64,000 nucleotides of DNA from CAIWHR01 sp963813415 (lineage in GTDB: Bacteria; Pseudomonadota; Gammaproteobacteria; Burkholderiales; Casimicrobiaceae), in assembly GCA_963813415.1 (NCBI GenBank), contig CAWEYW010000007.1, positions 372,001-436,000 on the forward strand. The letters run 5' to 3'. A program made the position numbers and the translations under genes. The notes under the pieces are model-generated. The model made no database searches. It was not told the DNA's origin and saw only the letters and a list, made by a program, of their open reading frames with translations. This document shows, piece by piece, positions 33,241-42,148 of the stretch (its first letter is position 1; each line of letters starts with the position of its first letter).

Positions 33241-34182
33241 CTATTGCGCCAGCGCGGCTTCGTTCTGCTGGATCCCCGCGAGCAGCCAGCCCGAAGCGCC
33301 ATCGACCGGCTTGGTCAGGTTCCAGGTCTCGTCGAAGGGTTTCGCGACGTCGCTGCCGTCCTCGCGCAGGAGGCCGGTGAAGCGCACGCTGGCCCAATGC
33401 TGCGCGCCTTCCGTCGCGACCTCGAGCAGGTCGGCATCGAGGCGAACGACCACGGTGGGCTCATGCGCGCCGCGCCCAGCGAGATCGCGCTGGATTTCTT
33501 CGAACATCTCCGGCGTTGTGACCGCCGACAACGTGCGCCGGTCGGCAGCATCCCATGCGCCTTGCAGCGCATTGAACTGGCGGCGCGCTTCGCGCAGGAA
33601 GCCTTCGCGATCGAAACCGGGCGGGATGCGGGGATTCGTGTTCGCGCCGAGCACCGGCTCGACGCGATCCGGTCCGCCCCACGTGGCGTCGCTGCGGGCA
33701 GGGAGCACGGGCTCGGCACGTGGCGCTGCGCCCGGGTTGCCGGCGTACTGCATGGCGCCTCCCGACCGGCGCATGAGGAGCGCCCGCACGACGAAGATCA
33801 CTCCCACGGCGAGAAGACCAAGCAGCAGGAGGCCTGCGAAACCTTCCGACAACCCGAAGTGCGAGAGCAGCGCGGCGAGACCGAGCCCGGCGGCGATGCC
33901 GGCGATGGGCCCCAGCCAGCGCGACATGCCGCTGCGTGCGGGCGCGGCAGTGGCAGGTGCAACGGGCGCCGCCGCGCGCGGCGCGTTCGCCCCCGGTTGT
34001 GCAGGCATCACCGGCTGCGCGGCAGGGCCCGGAGCTTGCGGCGCCGCGGCGGGTGGGGCGATGCTCTGACGCTGCGCGCCGAAGCTGCGGCCCCCGCCGA
34101 ACCGGCGCGCGTCCGCGCTGTCGACCAGCGTCGTCAACGCCACGAGTACTGCAACCGCGGCCAACCATCCTTTGCTTCGCAC
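33241..34182 (-). CDS. Tim44-like domain membrane protein
   Basis: A 313-residue protein with an N-terminal hydrophobic segment (GWLAAVAVLVALTTLVDSAD), the typical ARRFGGGRSFGAQRQ motif, a proline/alanine-rich linker, two further hydrophobic stretches (IAGIAAGLGLAALLSHFGL, GLLLLGLLAVGVIFVVRALL) and a C-terminal Tim44-like/lipid-binding domain (FLREARRQFNALQGAWDAAD onward). Relatives are found next to ubiE in many betaproteobacteria; their function is not settled. GTG 34182 is chosen as the start because AAGGAG lies six bases upstream; an earlier in-frame start would lie inside ubiE. Confidence 0.85.
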   Translation of the reverse strand: MRSKGWLAAVAVLVALTTLVDSADARRFGGGRSFGAQRQSIAPPAAAPQAPGPAAQPVMPAQPGANAPRAAAPVAPATAAPARSGMSRWLGPIAGIAAGLGLAALLSHFGLSEGFAGLLLLGLLAVGVIFVVRALLMRRSGGAMQYAGNPGAAPRAEPVLPARSDATWGGPDRVEPVLGANTNPRIPPGFDREGFLREARRQFNALQGAWDAADRRTLSAVTTPEMFEEIQRDLAGRGAHEPTVVVRLDADLLEVATEGAQHWASVRFTGLLREDGSDVAKPFDETWNLTKPVDGASGWLLAGIQQNEAALAQ

Positions 34183-34195
34183 ACGAATCTCCTTG

Positions 34196-34930
34196 TCAGA
34201 ACACGCGGCCGAGGTGCAGGGCAACCACACCGGCGGCCAGATTGGATACTTCGACCCGGTCGAACCCCGCTTGTTCCATCATGCTCTTCAGGGCTTCCTG
34301 GTCCGGATGCATGCGGATGGATTCCGCCAGATAGCGATAGCTCGCAGCGTCACCTGCGACAAGCTGTCCCAGGCGCGGCAGGATATTGAAGCTGTACCAG
34401 TCGTACGCGGGCCGCAGTGGCCGCCACACGTGCGAGAACTCGAGCACGGCGGCGACACCGCCGGGACGCAGCACGCGCGCCATCTCCGCGAGCGCCTGCT
34501 CCTTGTGCGTGACGTTGCGCAGTCCGAACGCGATGCTCACGCAATCGAAGCTCCGGTCGCGGAACGGCAGCTTCTCGGCGTCGCACTGGACCGCGGGCAC
34601 GGCGAGCCCCCGGTCCAGCAGCTTGTCGCGGCCCGCGGCGAGCATCGCGCCGTTGATGTCCGTCAGCAGCACGCTGCCCGTCGGGCCGACGCATTCGGCG
34701 AAGAGCCGCGCGAGATCGCCAGTGCCGCCCGCGAGATCGAGCACGTGCATGCCCCGCCGCACGCCGGTCGCCTCGACCGCGAAGCGCTTCCACCAGCGAT
34801 GCAGCCCGACCGACATGAGATCGTTCATGAGGTCGTACTTGCCGGCCACGGAATCGAACACGCCGCGCACCCGCCGGCGCTTTTCCTCGGTGGAGACTTC
34901 CTCGTAGCCGAAATGCGTCGGGTCGCTCAT
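34196..34930 (-). CDS. ubiE: Ubiquinone/menaquinone C-methyltransferase UbiE
   Basis: SAM-dependent C-methylation of the quinone ring. Its 244 residues contain KRRRVRGVFDSVAGKYDLMN at the N-terminus, the SAM motif VLDLAGGTGDLARLFAE and the second motif FDCVSIAFGLRNVTHKEQAL, all typical of UbiE/COQ5. It starts the minus-strand ubiE-Tim44-ubiJ run, 18 bases after the DUF971 gene. Confidence 0.95.
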   Translation of the reverse strand: MSDPTHFGYEEVSTEEKRRRVRGVFDSVAGKYDLMNDLMSVGLHRWWKRFAVEATGVRRGMHVLDLAGGTGDLARLFAECVGPTGSVLLTDINGAMLAAGRDKLLDRGLAVPAVQCDAEKLPFRDRSFDCVSIAFGLRNVTHKEQALAEMARVLRPGGVAAVLEFSHVWRPLRPAYDWYSFNILPRLGQLVAGDAASYRYLAESIRMHPDQEALKSMMEQAGFDRVEVSNLAAGVVALHLGRVF

Positions 34931-34948
34931 GGCTTCCGCCGGATCCGT

Positions 34949-35323
34949 TCAGGGTTCGCGCGTCGCGCCGGCGGCGGCGAGCCGCTGCAGGTAGCGCTGC
35001 CAGAGCTCGTCCTGGCGCGCGCCGAGGTCGTACAGGTAATCCCAGGCATAGATGCCCGAGTTGTGGCCATCGGAGAACATCGGCCGGATCGCGTAGTGGC
35101 CGACCGGTTCGACTTCGCTGACGGTCACGTCGCGCTTGCCGGTCTGCAGCGTCTCCTGCCCGGGGCCGTGTCCGCGCACTTCCGCCGACGGCGAATGCAC
35201 GCGCAGGAACTCGTACGGCAGCCGGAACGTACGGCCGTCGTCGAACGCGATCTCGAGCACCCGCGACTGCTGGTGCAGCGTGATGCCGGTGGGGTGCGGA
35301 GTCTTCGGTTCGGCAGGAGGCAT
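34949..35323 (-). CDS. DUF971 domain protein (gamma-butyrobetaine hydroxylase-like N-terminal domain)
   Basis: A 124-residue protein of the DUF971 family: TGITLHQQSRVLEIAFDDGR, LPYEFLRVHSPSAEVRGHG, then VGHYAIRPMFSDGHNSGIYA and the YLYDLGA motif. The family may bind metal or an iron-sulfur cluster, but its role is not established. ATG 35323 follows AGGAGG closely; the much longer open frame upstream is the shadow of pilU. It is probably transcribed with ubiE. Confidence 0.85.
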   Translation of the reverse strand: MPPAEPKTPHPTGITLHQQSRVLEIAFDDGRTFRLPYEFLRVHSPSAEVRGHGPGQETLQTGKRDVTVSEVEPVGHYAIRPMFSDGHNSGIYAWDYLYDLGARQDELWQRYLQRLAAAGATREP

Positions 35324-35367
35324 GGCATCGATCCGCGCCGGTGCTCCGGAGCGGATCGAAAGGTTAG

Positions 35368-35383
35368 CACAGCGCCTGCTGTG
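35368..35383 (-). terminator. Stem-loop after pilU
   Basis: A perfect 6-bp stem (CACAGC/GCTGTG, 4-base loop) lies in the 71-base gap between pilU and the DUF971 gene. On the minus strand it is followed by CTAACCTTTC, a poor T-tract. It may partly terminate the pilT-pilU transcript. Confidence 0.4.
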
Positions 35384-35394
35384 ACGACCGGGCG

Positions 35395-36558
35395 CTAGAT
35401 GGTCGGGGGCGCCGACGCTTCCGGTACGACTTCCAGGTTGCCGATGCCCGAGAACACGTTGCGGTTCTTCGATTCCTTGCCGTGCAGCTTGATCTCGAGG
35501 CGCAGATCGTTGAGGGAGTCGGCGTTGCGCAGCGCGTCCTCGTAGCTGATGAGCCCCGCCTCGTACAGGGCGAAGAGCGACTGGTCGAAGGTCTGCATGC
35601 CGAGCTCGCGCGACTTCTTCATGATGTCCTTGATGCCGAACACGTCGCCCTTGAAGACGAGGTCCGACACGAGCGGCGAGTTCAGCATGATCTCGACCGC
35701 CGGCACGCGGCCGCGGCCGTCGCGGCGCGGAATGAGGCGCTGCGCGACAAAGGCGCGGATGTTGAGCGACAGGTCCATGAGCAGCTGCGCCCGCCGCTCC
35801 TCCGGGAAGAAGTTGATGATCCGGTCGAGCGCCTGGTTGGTGCTGTTGGCGTGCAGCGTGGCGAGGCAGAGGTGGCCGGTCTCGGCGAAGGAGATCGCGT
35901 AATCCATCGTCTCGCGGTCGCGGATCTCGCCGATCAGGATCACGTCCGGCGCCTGGCGCAGGGTGTTCTTGAGCGCGATCTGCCAGCCATCGGTATCCAC
36001 GCCCACCTCGCGCTGCGTGATGATGCAATTGCGGTGGTCATGGACGAACTCGATCGGGTCCTCGATCGTGATGATGTGGCCGTAGCTGTTCTGGTTGCGA
36101 TAGCCGAGGAGCGACGCCATGGACGTCGACTTGCCGCAGCCGGTCGCGCCGATGAACAGCATGATGCCGCGCTTGGACATGATCACGTCCTTCAGCACCG
36201 GCGGCAGGCCGAGCGCCTCGAAGGTCGGAATGTCCGTGGTGATGGTCCGCAGCACCATGCCGACGCGGCTCTGTTGCACGAAGGCGTTGACGCGGAAGCG
36301 ACCGACGCCAGGCGGCGCGATGGCGAAGTTGCACTCCTTCGTGGCCTCGAACTCCGAGGCCTGCTTGTCGTTCATCACGCTGCGCACGAGCTCGATGGTG
36401 TGCTGCGGCGTCAGGGCACTCTTCGACACCGGCGAGATCTTGCCGTCGATCTTGAGCGCCGGCGGGAAGCCGGCGGTGATGAAGAGGTCGGACCCCTTCT
36501 GCTTCACCAGGAGCTCGAGGAGCTCGTGGACGAATTTGGTGGCGCGTTCGCGTTCCAT
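35395..36558 (-). CDS. pilU: Type IV pilus retraction ATPase PilU
   Basis: Hexameric ATPase of the PilT/PilU family that assists pilus retraction. Its 387 residues show an N-terminal KGSDLFITAGFPPALKIDGK, Walker A MLFIGATGCGKSTSMASLLG, Asp box IITIEDPIEFVHDH, Walker B APDVILIGEIRDRETMDYAI and the His box TGHLCLATLHANSTNQALDR. The longer C-terminal tail (KLHGKESKNRNVFSGIGNLE) marks it as PilU, not a second PilT. It lies 70 bases downstream of pilT. Confidence 0.93.
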   Translation of the reverse strand: MERERATKFVHELLELLVKQKGSDLFITAGFPPALKIDGKISPVSKSALTPQHTIELVRSVMNDKQASEFEATKECNFAIAPPGVGRFRVNAFVQQSRVGMVLRTITTDIPTFEALGLPPVLKDVIMSKRGIMLFIGATGCGKSTSMASLLGYRNQNSYGHIITIEDPIEFVHDHRNCIITQREVGVDTDGWQIALKNTLRQAPDVILIGEIRDRETMDYAISFAETGHLCLATLHANSTNQALDRIINFFPEERRAQLLMDLSLNIRAFVAQRLIPRRDGRGRVPAVEIMLNSPLVSDLVFKGDVFGIKDIMKKSRELGMQTFDQSLFALYEAGLISYEDALRNADSLNDLRLEIKLHGKESKNRNVFSGIGNLEVVPEASAPPTI

Positions 36559-36628
36559 AGGGTTCCGTTGGCAAATTCGAGGCGCTGCCCCGCGCCGTCG
36601 TTACACTGCGCGAGGCACTGCCTCGGTT

Positions 36629-37672
36629 TCAACCCATAAACAAGTCTTTGTTGACCGCGCGCGTGCGGGCTTCCGCGATGTTGATCACGTTGCGCTTCAC
36701 GAGCTCCTGCAGGCACTGGTCCAGCGTCTGCATACCCATGGCCTGGCTGGTCTGGATCGAGGAATACATCTGCGCGACCTTGTTTTCGCGGATCAGGTTC
36801 CTGATCGCCGGGTTGCCGATCATGATCTCGTGGGCAGCCGCGCGTCCCTGGCCGTCCTTGGTCTTCAGCAGCGTTTGCGAGATCACGGCCACGAGCGATT
36901 CGGAGAGCATCGCGCGCACCATGTCCTTTTCCGCGGCCGGGAAGACGTCGATGATCCGGTCGACGGTCTTGGCGGCCGAGCTCGTGTGCAGCGTGCCGAA
37001 CACCAGGTGTCCCGTCTCCGCGGCGGTCAGCGCCAGGCGGATCGTCTCCAGGTCGCGCATCTCGCCGACCAGGATGTAGTCGGGGTCCTCGCGCAATGCG
37101 CTGCGCAGCGCGTTGGCGAACGACAGCGTGTGCGGGCCGACCTCGCGCTGGTTGATCAGGCACTTCTTCGATTCGTGCACGAACTCGATCGGGTCCTCGA
37201 TCGTGAGCACGTGGCCGTATTCGTTCTCGTTGACGTGGTTCACCATCGCCGCGAGGGTGGTCGACTTGCCGGACCCGGTGGGGCCCGTCACGAGGATCAG
37301 CCCGCGGGGACGCGTCGTCAGCTCGGCGAACACCTTGGGTGTCTTGAGATCCTCGAGCGAGAGCACCTTCGAGGGAATGGTCCGGAACGCCGCTGCGGCA
37401 CCCCGTTCCTGCCGGAATGCGTTCACGCGGAAGCGCGCGAGGTTCGGCACGGCGAACGAGAAATCGCACTCGAGATTCTCCTCGTAGTGCTTGCGCTGCT
37501 GATCGCTCATGATGTCGTACACCATGGCGTGGACGTCCTCGTGCTCCATCGGCGGCAGGTTGATCCGCCGGATGTCGCCGTGCACCCGGATCATGGGCGG
37601 CAGGCCGGCCGACAGGTGGAGGTCGGAGGCCTTGTTCTTGACGGAGAAGGCGAGGAGCTCGGTGATGTCCAT
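36629..37672 (-). CDS. pilT: Type IV pilus retraction ATPase PilT
   Basis: Motor for pilus retraction and twitching motility. The 347 residues begin with the canonical MDITELLAFSVKNKASDLHL and contain Walker A LVTGPTGSGKSTTLAAMVNH, Asp box VLTIEDPIEFVHES, Walker B PDYILVGEMRDLETIRLALT, the His box TGHLVFGTLHTSSAAKTVDR and the C-terminal AIRNLIRENKVAQMYSSIQT. AGAAAG serves as ribosome site. The bases just before ATG read TATAA. It is divergent from yggS, the arrangement found across beta- and gammaproteobacteria. Confidence 0.96.
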   Translation of the reverse strand: MDITELLAFSVKNKASDLHLSAGLPPMIRVHGDIRRINLPPMEHEDVHAMVYDIMSDQQRKHYEENLECDFSFAVPNLARFRVNAFRQERGAAAAFRTIPSKVLSLEDLKTPKVFAELTTRPRGLILVTGPTGSGKSTTLAAMVNHVNENEYGHVLTIEDPIEFVHESKKCLINQREVGPHTLSFANALRSALREDPDYILVGEMRDLETIRLALTAAETGHLVFGTLHTSSAAKTVDRIIDVFPAAEKDMVRAMLSESLVAVISQTLLKTKDGQGRAAAHEIMIGNPAIRNLIRENKVAQMYSSIQTSQAMGMQTLDQCLQELVKRNVINIAEARTRAVNKDLFMG

Positions 37673-37765
37673 TTATACTTTCTTGGGTCGGGCCGGACAT
37701 TGCACGGAGGCAAGGCACATGCCAGACGGTGGCTGCTGGGCGCCGCATGCCGTTGTCATTCGATT

Positions 37766-38458
37766 ATGAGCCCCCGGGAGAACGGGTGGCAAGGCGCGGT
37801 GGCCCGGGTGGCCCGGGCAGCGGTCGCCGCAGGGCGCGATCCTGCAACAGTCCGGGTGCTGGCAGTCAGCAAGACCTTCCCGCCGGAGGCCATGCGCGTG
37901 GTCTACGCCGCGGGCGCCCGCGCCTTCGGCGAGAACTACGTTCAGGAGGCGCTCGGCAAGATGGACGCCCTGCGTGATCTCATGGACGTGGCGTGGCACC
38001 TGATCGGCCCCCTGCAGAGCAACAAGACGCGCGTGGTGGCCGAGCGTTTCGACTGGGTCCATACCGTCGATCGGCTGAAGATCGCCGAACGTCTTGCGGC
38101 GGCCCGGCCGCCCGGGAGGGCCCCGTTGCAGCTCTGCATCCAGGTGAACATCAGCGGCGAAGCGAGCAAGAGCGGCGTTGGGGCGGACGAGGCGGTGGCG
38201 CTGGCGCGCGCAGTGGCCACGCTCCCGCGGGTGCGGCTGCGCGGGTTCATGGGCATCGCCGAACCGACGCCCGCGGTCGACCGCCAGCGCGCCCAGTTCC
38301 GCGTGCTGCGCGAGTGCCTGGAACGCGCGCAGGCGGCGGGTCTCGCGGTCGACACACTGTCGATGGGCATGTCGGGCGACCTGGAGGCGGCGGTTGCCGA
38401 GGGCGCCACGCTCGTCCGCGTCGGCAGCGCGATCTTCGGCGAGCGTCCCTCGCCATGA
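37766..38458 (+). CDS. yggS: PLP-binding homeostasis protein YggS
   Basis: Alanine-racemase-fold protein that binds pyridoxal phosphate and helps control PLP and amino-acid balance; it has no known enzymatic reaction. The 230 residues include VLAVSKTFPPEAMRVVYAAG with the PLP lysine (VSK), FGENYVQEALGK, WHLIGPLQSNKTRVVAERFD and the phosphate-binding LSMGMSGDLEAAVAEGATLV. ATG 37766 is used because everything upstream in this frame is antisense to pilT/pilU. It heads the yggS-proC-yggT-yggU run. Confidence 0.95.
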   Translation: MSPRENGWQGAVARVARAAVAAGRDPATVRVLAVSKTFPPEAMRVVYAAGARAFGENYVQEALGKMDALRDLMDVAWHLIGPLQSNKTRVVAERFDWVHTVDRLKIAERLAAARPPGRAPLQLCIQVNISGEASKSGVGADEAVALARAVATLPRVRLRGFMGIAEPTPAVDRQRAQFRVLRECLERAQAAGLAVDTLSMGMSGDLEAAVAEGATLVRVGSAIFGERPSP

Positions 38459-38507
38459 AACACCGGCGCGTGCCACACTCGCGCCCACTCCATCGCACGG
38501 ATCGTCC

Positions 38508-39335
38508 ATGGCAATCACCTTCATCGGCGGCGGCAACATGGCGCAGGCACTCATCGGCGGCGTCAGCGCGCGCGACGAGCGCACGGCCATCGGCGTCGTC
38601 GATCCGGCGCCGGCTCAGCACGCTGCCCTCCGCGCCCGCTTCCCGCGGGCCGATGTCGCCGCTGTGGCGGCGGAATCCGCGACCCTCGCCCGCTCGCACC
38701 TGATCGTGCTCGCGGTCAAGCCGCAGCAGATGCGTGACGCAGTACGGCCGCTGCTGCCGTTTCTCGGCGCGTCGCGCCCGGTCGTGCTGTCGATCGCGGC
38801 CGGCATCCGCCTGACCGATCTCCAGCGTTGGCTCGGCGGCTACGATCGGCTCGTTCGCGCCATGCCCAACACCCCGGCGCTCATCGGCAGGGGCATCGCC
38901 GGCGTCTATGCCGCACCGTCGGTGGACGCCGCGGGCCGCGAGCTCGCAGCCGGCGTGCTGGCGGCGGGCGGCGAGGTGGTGTGGGTGAACGACGAAGCCA
39001 TGCTCGATGCGGTCACCGGGGTATCCAGCAGCGGCGTGGCGTACGTCTTCTATTTCATGGAAGCGCTGCAGCGCGCGGCGGGCGAACTCGGCTTCCCCGA
39101 ACGCGACGCACGCAAGCTCGCCTACGCCACGTTCTCGGGAGCGATCGCGCTGGCGCAGGCGAGCGACTGCACGCCCGCGGAGCTGCGCGCACAGGTCACG
39201 TCGAAGGCCGGCACCACGGAACGGGCGCTGGCCAGCATGGAAGCCGATGGCGTCGGCGCGGCGATCGTCAAGGCGGTGAAAGCCGCCACCGAGCGTGCGC
39301 ACGAGCTCGGCGAAATGTTCGGCAAGGAAGCCTGA
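38508..39335 (+). CDS. proC: Pyrroline-5-carboxylate reductase
   Basis: Last step of proline synthesis, NAD(P)H-dependent. The 275 residues begin ITFIGGGNMAQALIGGV (dinucleotide-binding motif) and include LVRAMPNTPALIGRGIAGVY, VTGVSSSGVAYVFYFMEALQ and the C-terminal proC signature region LRAQVTSKAGTTERALASME. ATG 38508 fits the conserved N-terminus; the earlier frame runs through yggS. It is followed by yggT after 2 bases. Confidence 0.96.
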   Translation: MAITFIGGGNMAQALIGGVSARDERTAIGVVDPAPAQHAALRARFPRADVAAVAAESATLARSHLIVLAVKPQQMRDAVRPLLPFLGASRPVVLSIAAGIRLTDLQRWLGGYDRLVRAMPNTPALIGRGIAGVYAAPSVDAAGRELAAGVLAAGGEVVWVNDEAMLDAVTGVSSSGVAYVFYFMEALQRAAGELGFPERDARKLAYATFSGAIALAQASDCTPAELRAQVTSKAGTTERALASMEADGVGAAIVKAVKAATERAHELGEMFGKEA

Positions 39336-39337
39336 AC

Positions 39338-39919
39338 GTGGATCAGGCGCTGCGGTTCCTGATCGACACGGCGTTCGGCCTGCTCACGTACAGCTTCCTC
39401 CTGCGTTTCCTGATGCAGGCGTTGCGCGCGCCGTTCCGCAATCCGATGGGCCCGGCCGTGATGGCGCTGACGGATTGGGCGGTGAAGCCCGTTCGCCGCG
39501 TGGTTCCCGGACTGCGCGGCGTGGACTGGGCGACGCTGCTGCTGGCGTGGGTGTCGCAGTGGCTGTGGCTGCTCGTGCTTGCGTTGATCGCGGCGGGCTC
39601 GCTGAGCGCAGCGGCCGTGCCGCTTTTTGCGCTCCTCGCGATGGTCGAGCTGCTGAAGGCGGTGATCTGGATCCTGATCATCGCCGTGTTCGCGCAGGCG
39701 ATCCTGTCGTGGGTCGCGCCCGATGGTCCGCTCGCCGGCGTGTTGAATGCACTCACCTTCCGCTTCCTGTTGCCGCTGCGGCGCATGATTCCGCCCATCG
39801 GCGGGACGCTCGACCTCTCGCCGCTGCTGTTCATCGTCATTGCCCAGCTCATGCTCATGCTGCCCGTGCGCTGGCTGGAAGGCGCGGTGCTGCAGGTATT
39901 TCGCGGCGGCGTCTCCTGA
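39338..39919 (+). CDS. yggT: YggT family membrane protein
   Basis: A 193-residue inner-membrane protein with two YggT repeats (FLIDTAFGLLTYSFLLRFLM, and AVIWILIIAVFAQAILSWVA with following PLRRMIPPIGGTLDLSPLL). The family has been linked to osmotic-shock tolerance and cell-division-linked membrane organisation, but the biochemical role is not fixed. GTG 39338 follows AAGGAAG; the 363-residue frame is mostly a shadow of proC. Its TGA overlaps the next gene's ATG. Confidence 0.9.
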   Translation: MDQALRFLIDTAFGLLTYSFLLRFLMQALRAPFRNPMGPAVMALTDWAVKPVRRVVPGLRGVDWATLLLAWVSQWLWLLVLALIAAGSLSAAAVPLFALLAMVELLKAVIWILIIAVFAQAILSWVAPDGPLAGVLNALTFRFLLPLRRMIPPIGGTLDLSPLLFIVIAQLMLMLPVRWLEGAVLQVFRGGVS

Positions 39920-40269
39920 TGCCCGGCGCGGCGTGGTGCCGCGTCGAAGGTGCCGGCGCGGCCATTGCGCTGACGCTCACCATCCATGCGCAACCTGGCG
40001 CACGCCGCAGCGAAGTCGCGGGCGTGCACGGGGACGCGCTGAAGGTGCGCCTCGCGGCGCCGGCCGTCGAAGGCAAGGCGAACGACGCGCTGTTGCGCTT
40101 CCTGGCCGATGCGTTCGGCGTGCCGCTGCGGCAGGTGACTTTGCTGCGCGGGGACACCGCGCGGCGCAAGCTGGTGCGCATCGAGGCTCCGGCGCAGCGG
40201 CCCGACCGCACCTGGGCGCAGGCCGGGCCACCACCCGAACCGAAAGCGAAACCATCCGCTATGCGCTGA
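39919..40269 (+). CDS. yggU: YggU family protein (DUF167)
   Basis: A 116-residue DUF167 protein: LTLTIHAQPGARRSEVAGVH, GDALKVRLAAPAVEGKANDA and FLADAFGVPLRQVTLLRGDT are hallmarks. Function unknown. The start overlaps the yggT stop in TGATG, so translation is coupled. The C-terminus carries a short proline/lysine-rich extension. Confidence 0.9.
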   Translation: MPGAAWCRVEGAGAAIALTLTIHAQPGARRSEVAGVHGDALKVRLAAPAVEGKANDALLRFLADAFGVPLRQVTLLRGDTARRKLVRIEAPAQRPDRTWAQAGPPPEPKAKPSAMR

Positions 40270-40273
40270 GATT

Positions 40274-40290
40274 CGCGGCCGCGGGCCGCG
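40274..40290. terminator. Perfect 7-bp stem-loop between yggU and rsmA
   Basis: CGCGGCC-GCG-GGCCGCG begins five bases after the yggU stop, in the gap between convergent genes. It has no T-tract. It is a plausible bidirectional transcript end. Confidence 0.35.
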
Positions 40291-40315
40291 CCACATAGCG
40301 CGGCGCCGGCGTTCA

Positions 40316-41095
40316 TCAGTGCCCGGTGCCCCGCGCCGAGAGCGCGTTGGCGAGCCGCACGAATTCGCCGACAGCAAGCGTTTCGCCGCGTGCACCCGGA
40401 TCGATGCCCGCGGCAACGATCGCCGCGTCGTCGCACAGTGGACGCAGGGCGTTGCGCAGCGTCTTGCGCCGCTGGCCGAAGCTCGCCGCGACCACGCGCT
40501 CGAACAGGCCACGATCGGTGATCGACGGCGCGGCCGCGCCGAGCGGCACGAGACGCGCCACGGCCGACTCCACTTTAGGCGCAGGCCGGAATGCCCCCGG
40601 CGGCACGGTGAAGAGCCGCGTGATGGCGAAACGCACCTGCAGCATCACGGTCAGGCGACCGTAATCTGCCGTGCCGGGGTGGGCCGCCATGCGCGCGACC
40701 ACCTCCTTCTGCAGCATCACGTGCACGTCGCGCACGAGATGAGCGTAGCCCGCGAGATGGAAGAGGAGCGGCGAGCTGATGTTGTACGGCAGGTTGCCGA
40801 CGATGCGAAGGTCGCGGCCGAGCTGCCCGAAATCGAAATCGAGCGCGTCTCCCACCACGAGCGTCAGCTGCTCGCGCGGGAAGTCCTGCTCGAGGCGCGC
40901 CGCCAGATCGCGATCGATCTCCAGCGCCGTGATGTGCCCGGTGCGCTCGATCAGCGAGCGTGTGAGTGCGGCGAGCCCCGGCCCGATCTCCACGATGGTT
41001 TCGCCCGTCCGCGGTGCCACCGCGTCCACGATGCGCGCGATGTAATGCGGATCGACGAGGAAATTCTGGCCGAAGCGACGCCGGGGCTGGTGCAC
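40316..41095 (-). CDS. rsmA: 16S rRNA dimethyladenosine transferase RsmA (KsgA)
   Basis: Dimethylates two adjacent adenines near the 3' end of 16S rRNA. The 259 residues begin HQPRRRFGQNFLVDPHYIAR, then the SAM motif TIVEIGPGLAALTRSLIE, the catalytic NLPYNISSPLLFHL and FRPAPKVESAVARL. The start is GTG 41095, which fits the conserved N-terminus; no clear Shine-Dalgarno is seen. It lies 24 bases after pdxA, the normal pdxA-rsmA order. Confidence 0.95.
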   Translation of the reverse strand: MHQPRRRFGQNFLVDPHYIARIVDAVAPRTGETIVEIGPGLAALTRSLIERTGHITALEIDRDLAARLEQDFPREQLTLVVGDALDFDFGQLGRDLRIVGNLPYNISSPLLFHLAGYAHLVRDVHVMLQKEVVARMAAHPGTADYGRLTVMLQVRFAITRLFTVPPGAFRPAPKVESAVARLVPLGAAAPSITDRGLFERVVAASFGQRRKTLRNALRPLCDDAAIVAAGIDPGARGETLAVGEFVRLANALSARGTGH

Positions 41096-41119
41096 TGACG
41101 AAAAGCTCGCGATGGCCGG

Positions 41120-42148
41120 TCAGCCGTCGCGGGGATCGCCCGACGAGAGCGCAATGGCGAGGGTCAGCGCTGCATGCAGGCTGCCGGGTTCGGCCGTGCG
41201 CGCCAGCGCAGCGTCTGCGGCCAGATCGAGCGCGGTGCCGTGGTCGACCGATGTGCGGATGAACGGCAGGCCGAGGGTGACGTTCACGCCCTCGCCGAAG
41301 CTCGCGGCCTTCAGCGGCGGCAGGCCCTGGTCGTGGAACATGGCGACGATGGCGTCGTAGGCCCGTGCACGCGCGGGGACGAAGATGGTGTCGGCAGGCA
41401 CCGGACCATCGACGGCGATGCCGCGTGCGCGTGCCGCGACGATGGCCGGAGCGATGACATCGATCTCCTCGCGCCCCATGTGTCCGCCTTCGCCGGCATG
41501 CGGATTGAGTCCGCAGACGGCAATGCGCGGCTGGGCGATGCCGAAACGTGCGGCGAGATCGTGCGCGACGATGGCGATCGTTTCCTCCACCGCGGCGTGG
41601 GTGATTGCGGCGGGGACGTCCTTGAGCGGCAGATGGGTGGTGACGAGCGCTACCCGCAAGGGATGCGCGGCGTCGCCGCCCACGAGCAGCATCACCACGC
41701 GCGCCGTGTGGGTGCGCTGGGCAAGGAACTCGGTATGGCCGGAAAACGGAATCCCGGCATCGAGCAGCACGCTTTTCTGCACGGGCGCGGTCACCATCGC
41801 CGAGAACGCGCCCGTCGCGCAGGCGTCGCACGCGCGGCTCAGCATCACCAGCACGCTGTGCGCATTGGTGGGGTCAGGATGCCCGGGACGCACCGGTGCC
41901 GCAACGGGCTGGTGCCACACTTCGATCGCGCCGGGCGGGGCGTGGAGTGCCGCGGGATCGTGTTCGACATAGACCGGATGCAGCCCGATGCGCGCGGCGC
42001 GCTCTTCGAGCAGCGTGCGGTCGCCGACGAGCACGATGCGCGCGGGATAGGCCTGCTGCGCATGGCGCATGGCAATCATCGCGCACAGCTCGGGACCGAT
42101 GCCGGCGGGCTCGCCGGCGGTCAGGGCGATGGTGGGATAGGCACTCAT
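41120..42148 (-). CDS. pdxA: 4-hydroxythreonine-4-phosphate dehydrogenase PdxA
   Basis: NAD- and metal-dependent enzyme of pyridoxal phosphate synthesis. The 342 residues start with YPTIALTAGEPAGIGPELCA and include the metal-binding FSGHTEFLAQRT, VALVTTHLPLKDVP, AVCGLNPHAGEGGHMGREE and MFHDQGLPPLKAASFGEGVN, with the terminal TSVDHGTALDLA. ATG 42148 shares four bases with the stop of the GH31 gene, so pdxA is translationally coupled to a sugar-metabolism gene instead of to surA, its usual partner. Confidence 0.95.
   Translation of the reverse strand: MSAYPTIALTAGEPAGIGPELCAMIAMRHAQQAYPARIVLVGDRTLLEERAARIGLHPVYVEHDPAALHAPPGAIEVWHQPVAAPVRPGHPDPTNAHSVLVMLSRACDACATGAFSAMVTAPVQKSVLLDAGIPFSGHTEFLAQRTHTARVVMLLVGGDAAHPLRVALVTTHLPLKDVPAAITHAAVEETIAIVAHDLAARFGIAQPRIAVCGLNPHAGEGGHMGREEIDVIAPAIVAARARGIAVDGPVPADTIFVPARARAYDAIVAMFHDQGLPPLKAASFGEGVNVTLGLPFIRTSVDHGTALDLAADAALARTAEPGSLHAALTLAIALSSGDPRDG

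Noticed and set aside
31606..34389. 927-codon open frame on the plus strand
   Set aside because: It runs antisense across ubiB, ubiJ, the Tim44-like gene and ubiE. A frame that long arises from GC-rich third positions, and it has no recognisable domain.
35395..37672. PilU and PilT as GspE-type secretion or pilus assembly ATPases
   Set aside because: Both have the short PilT-type N-terminus and the His/Asp box spacing of retraction ATPases, and no secretion genes are nearby.
36119..37765. Long N-terminal extension of YggS
   Set aside because: The in-frame upstream sequence is antisense to pilT and pilU; the conserved YggS N-terminus begins at 37766.
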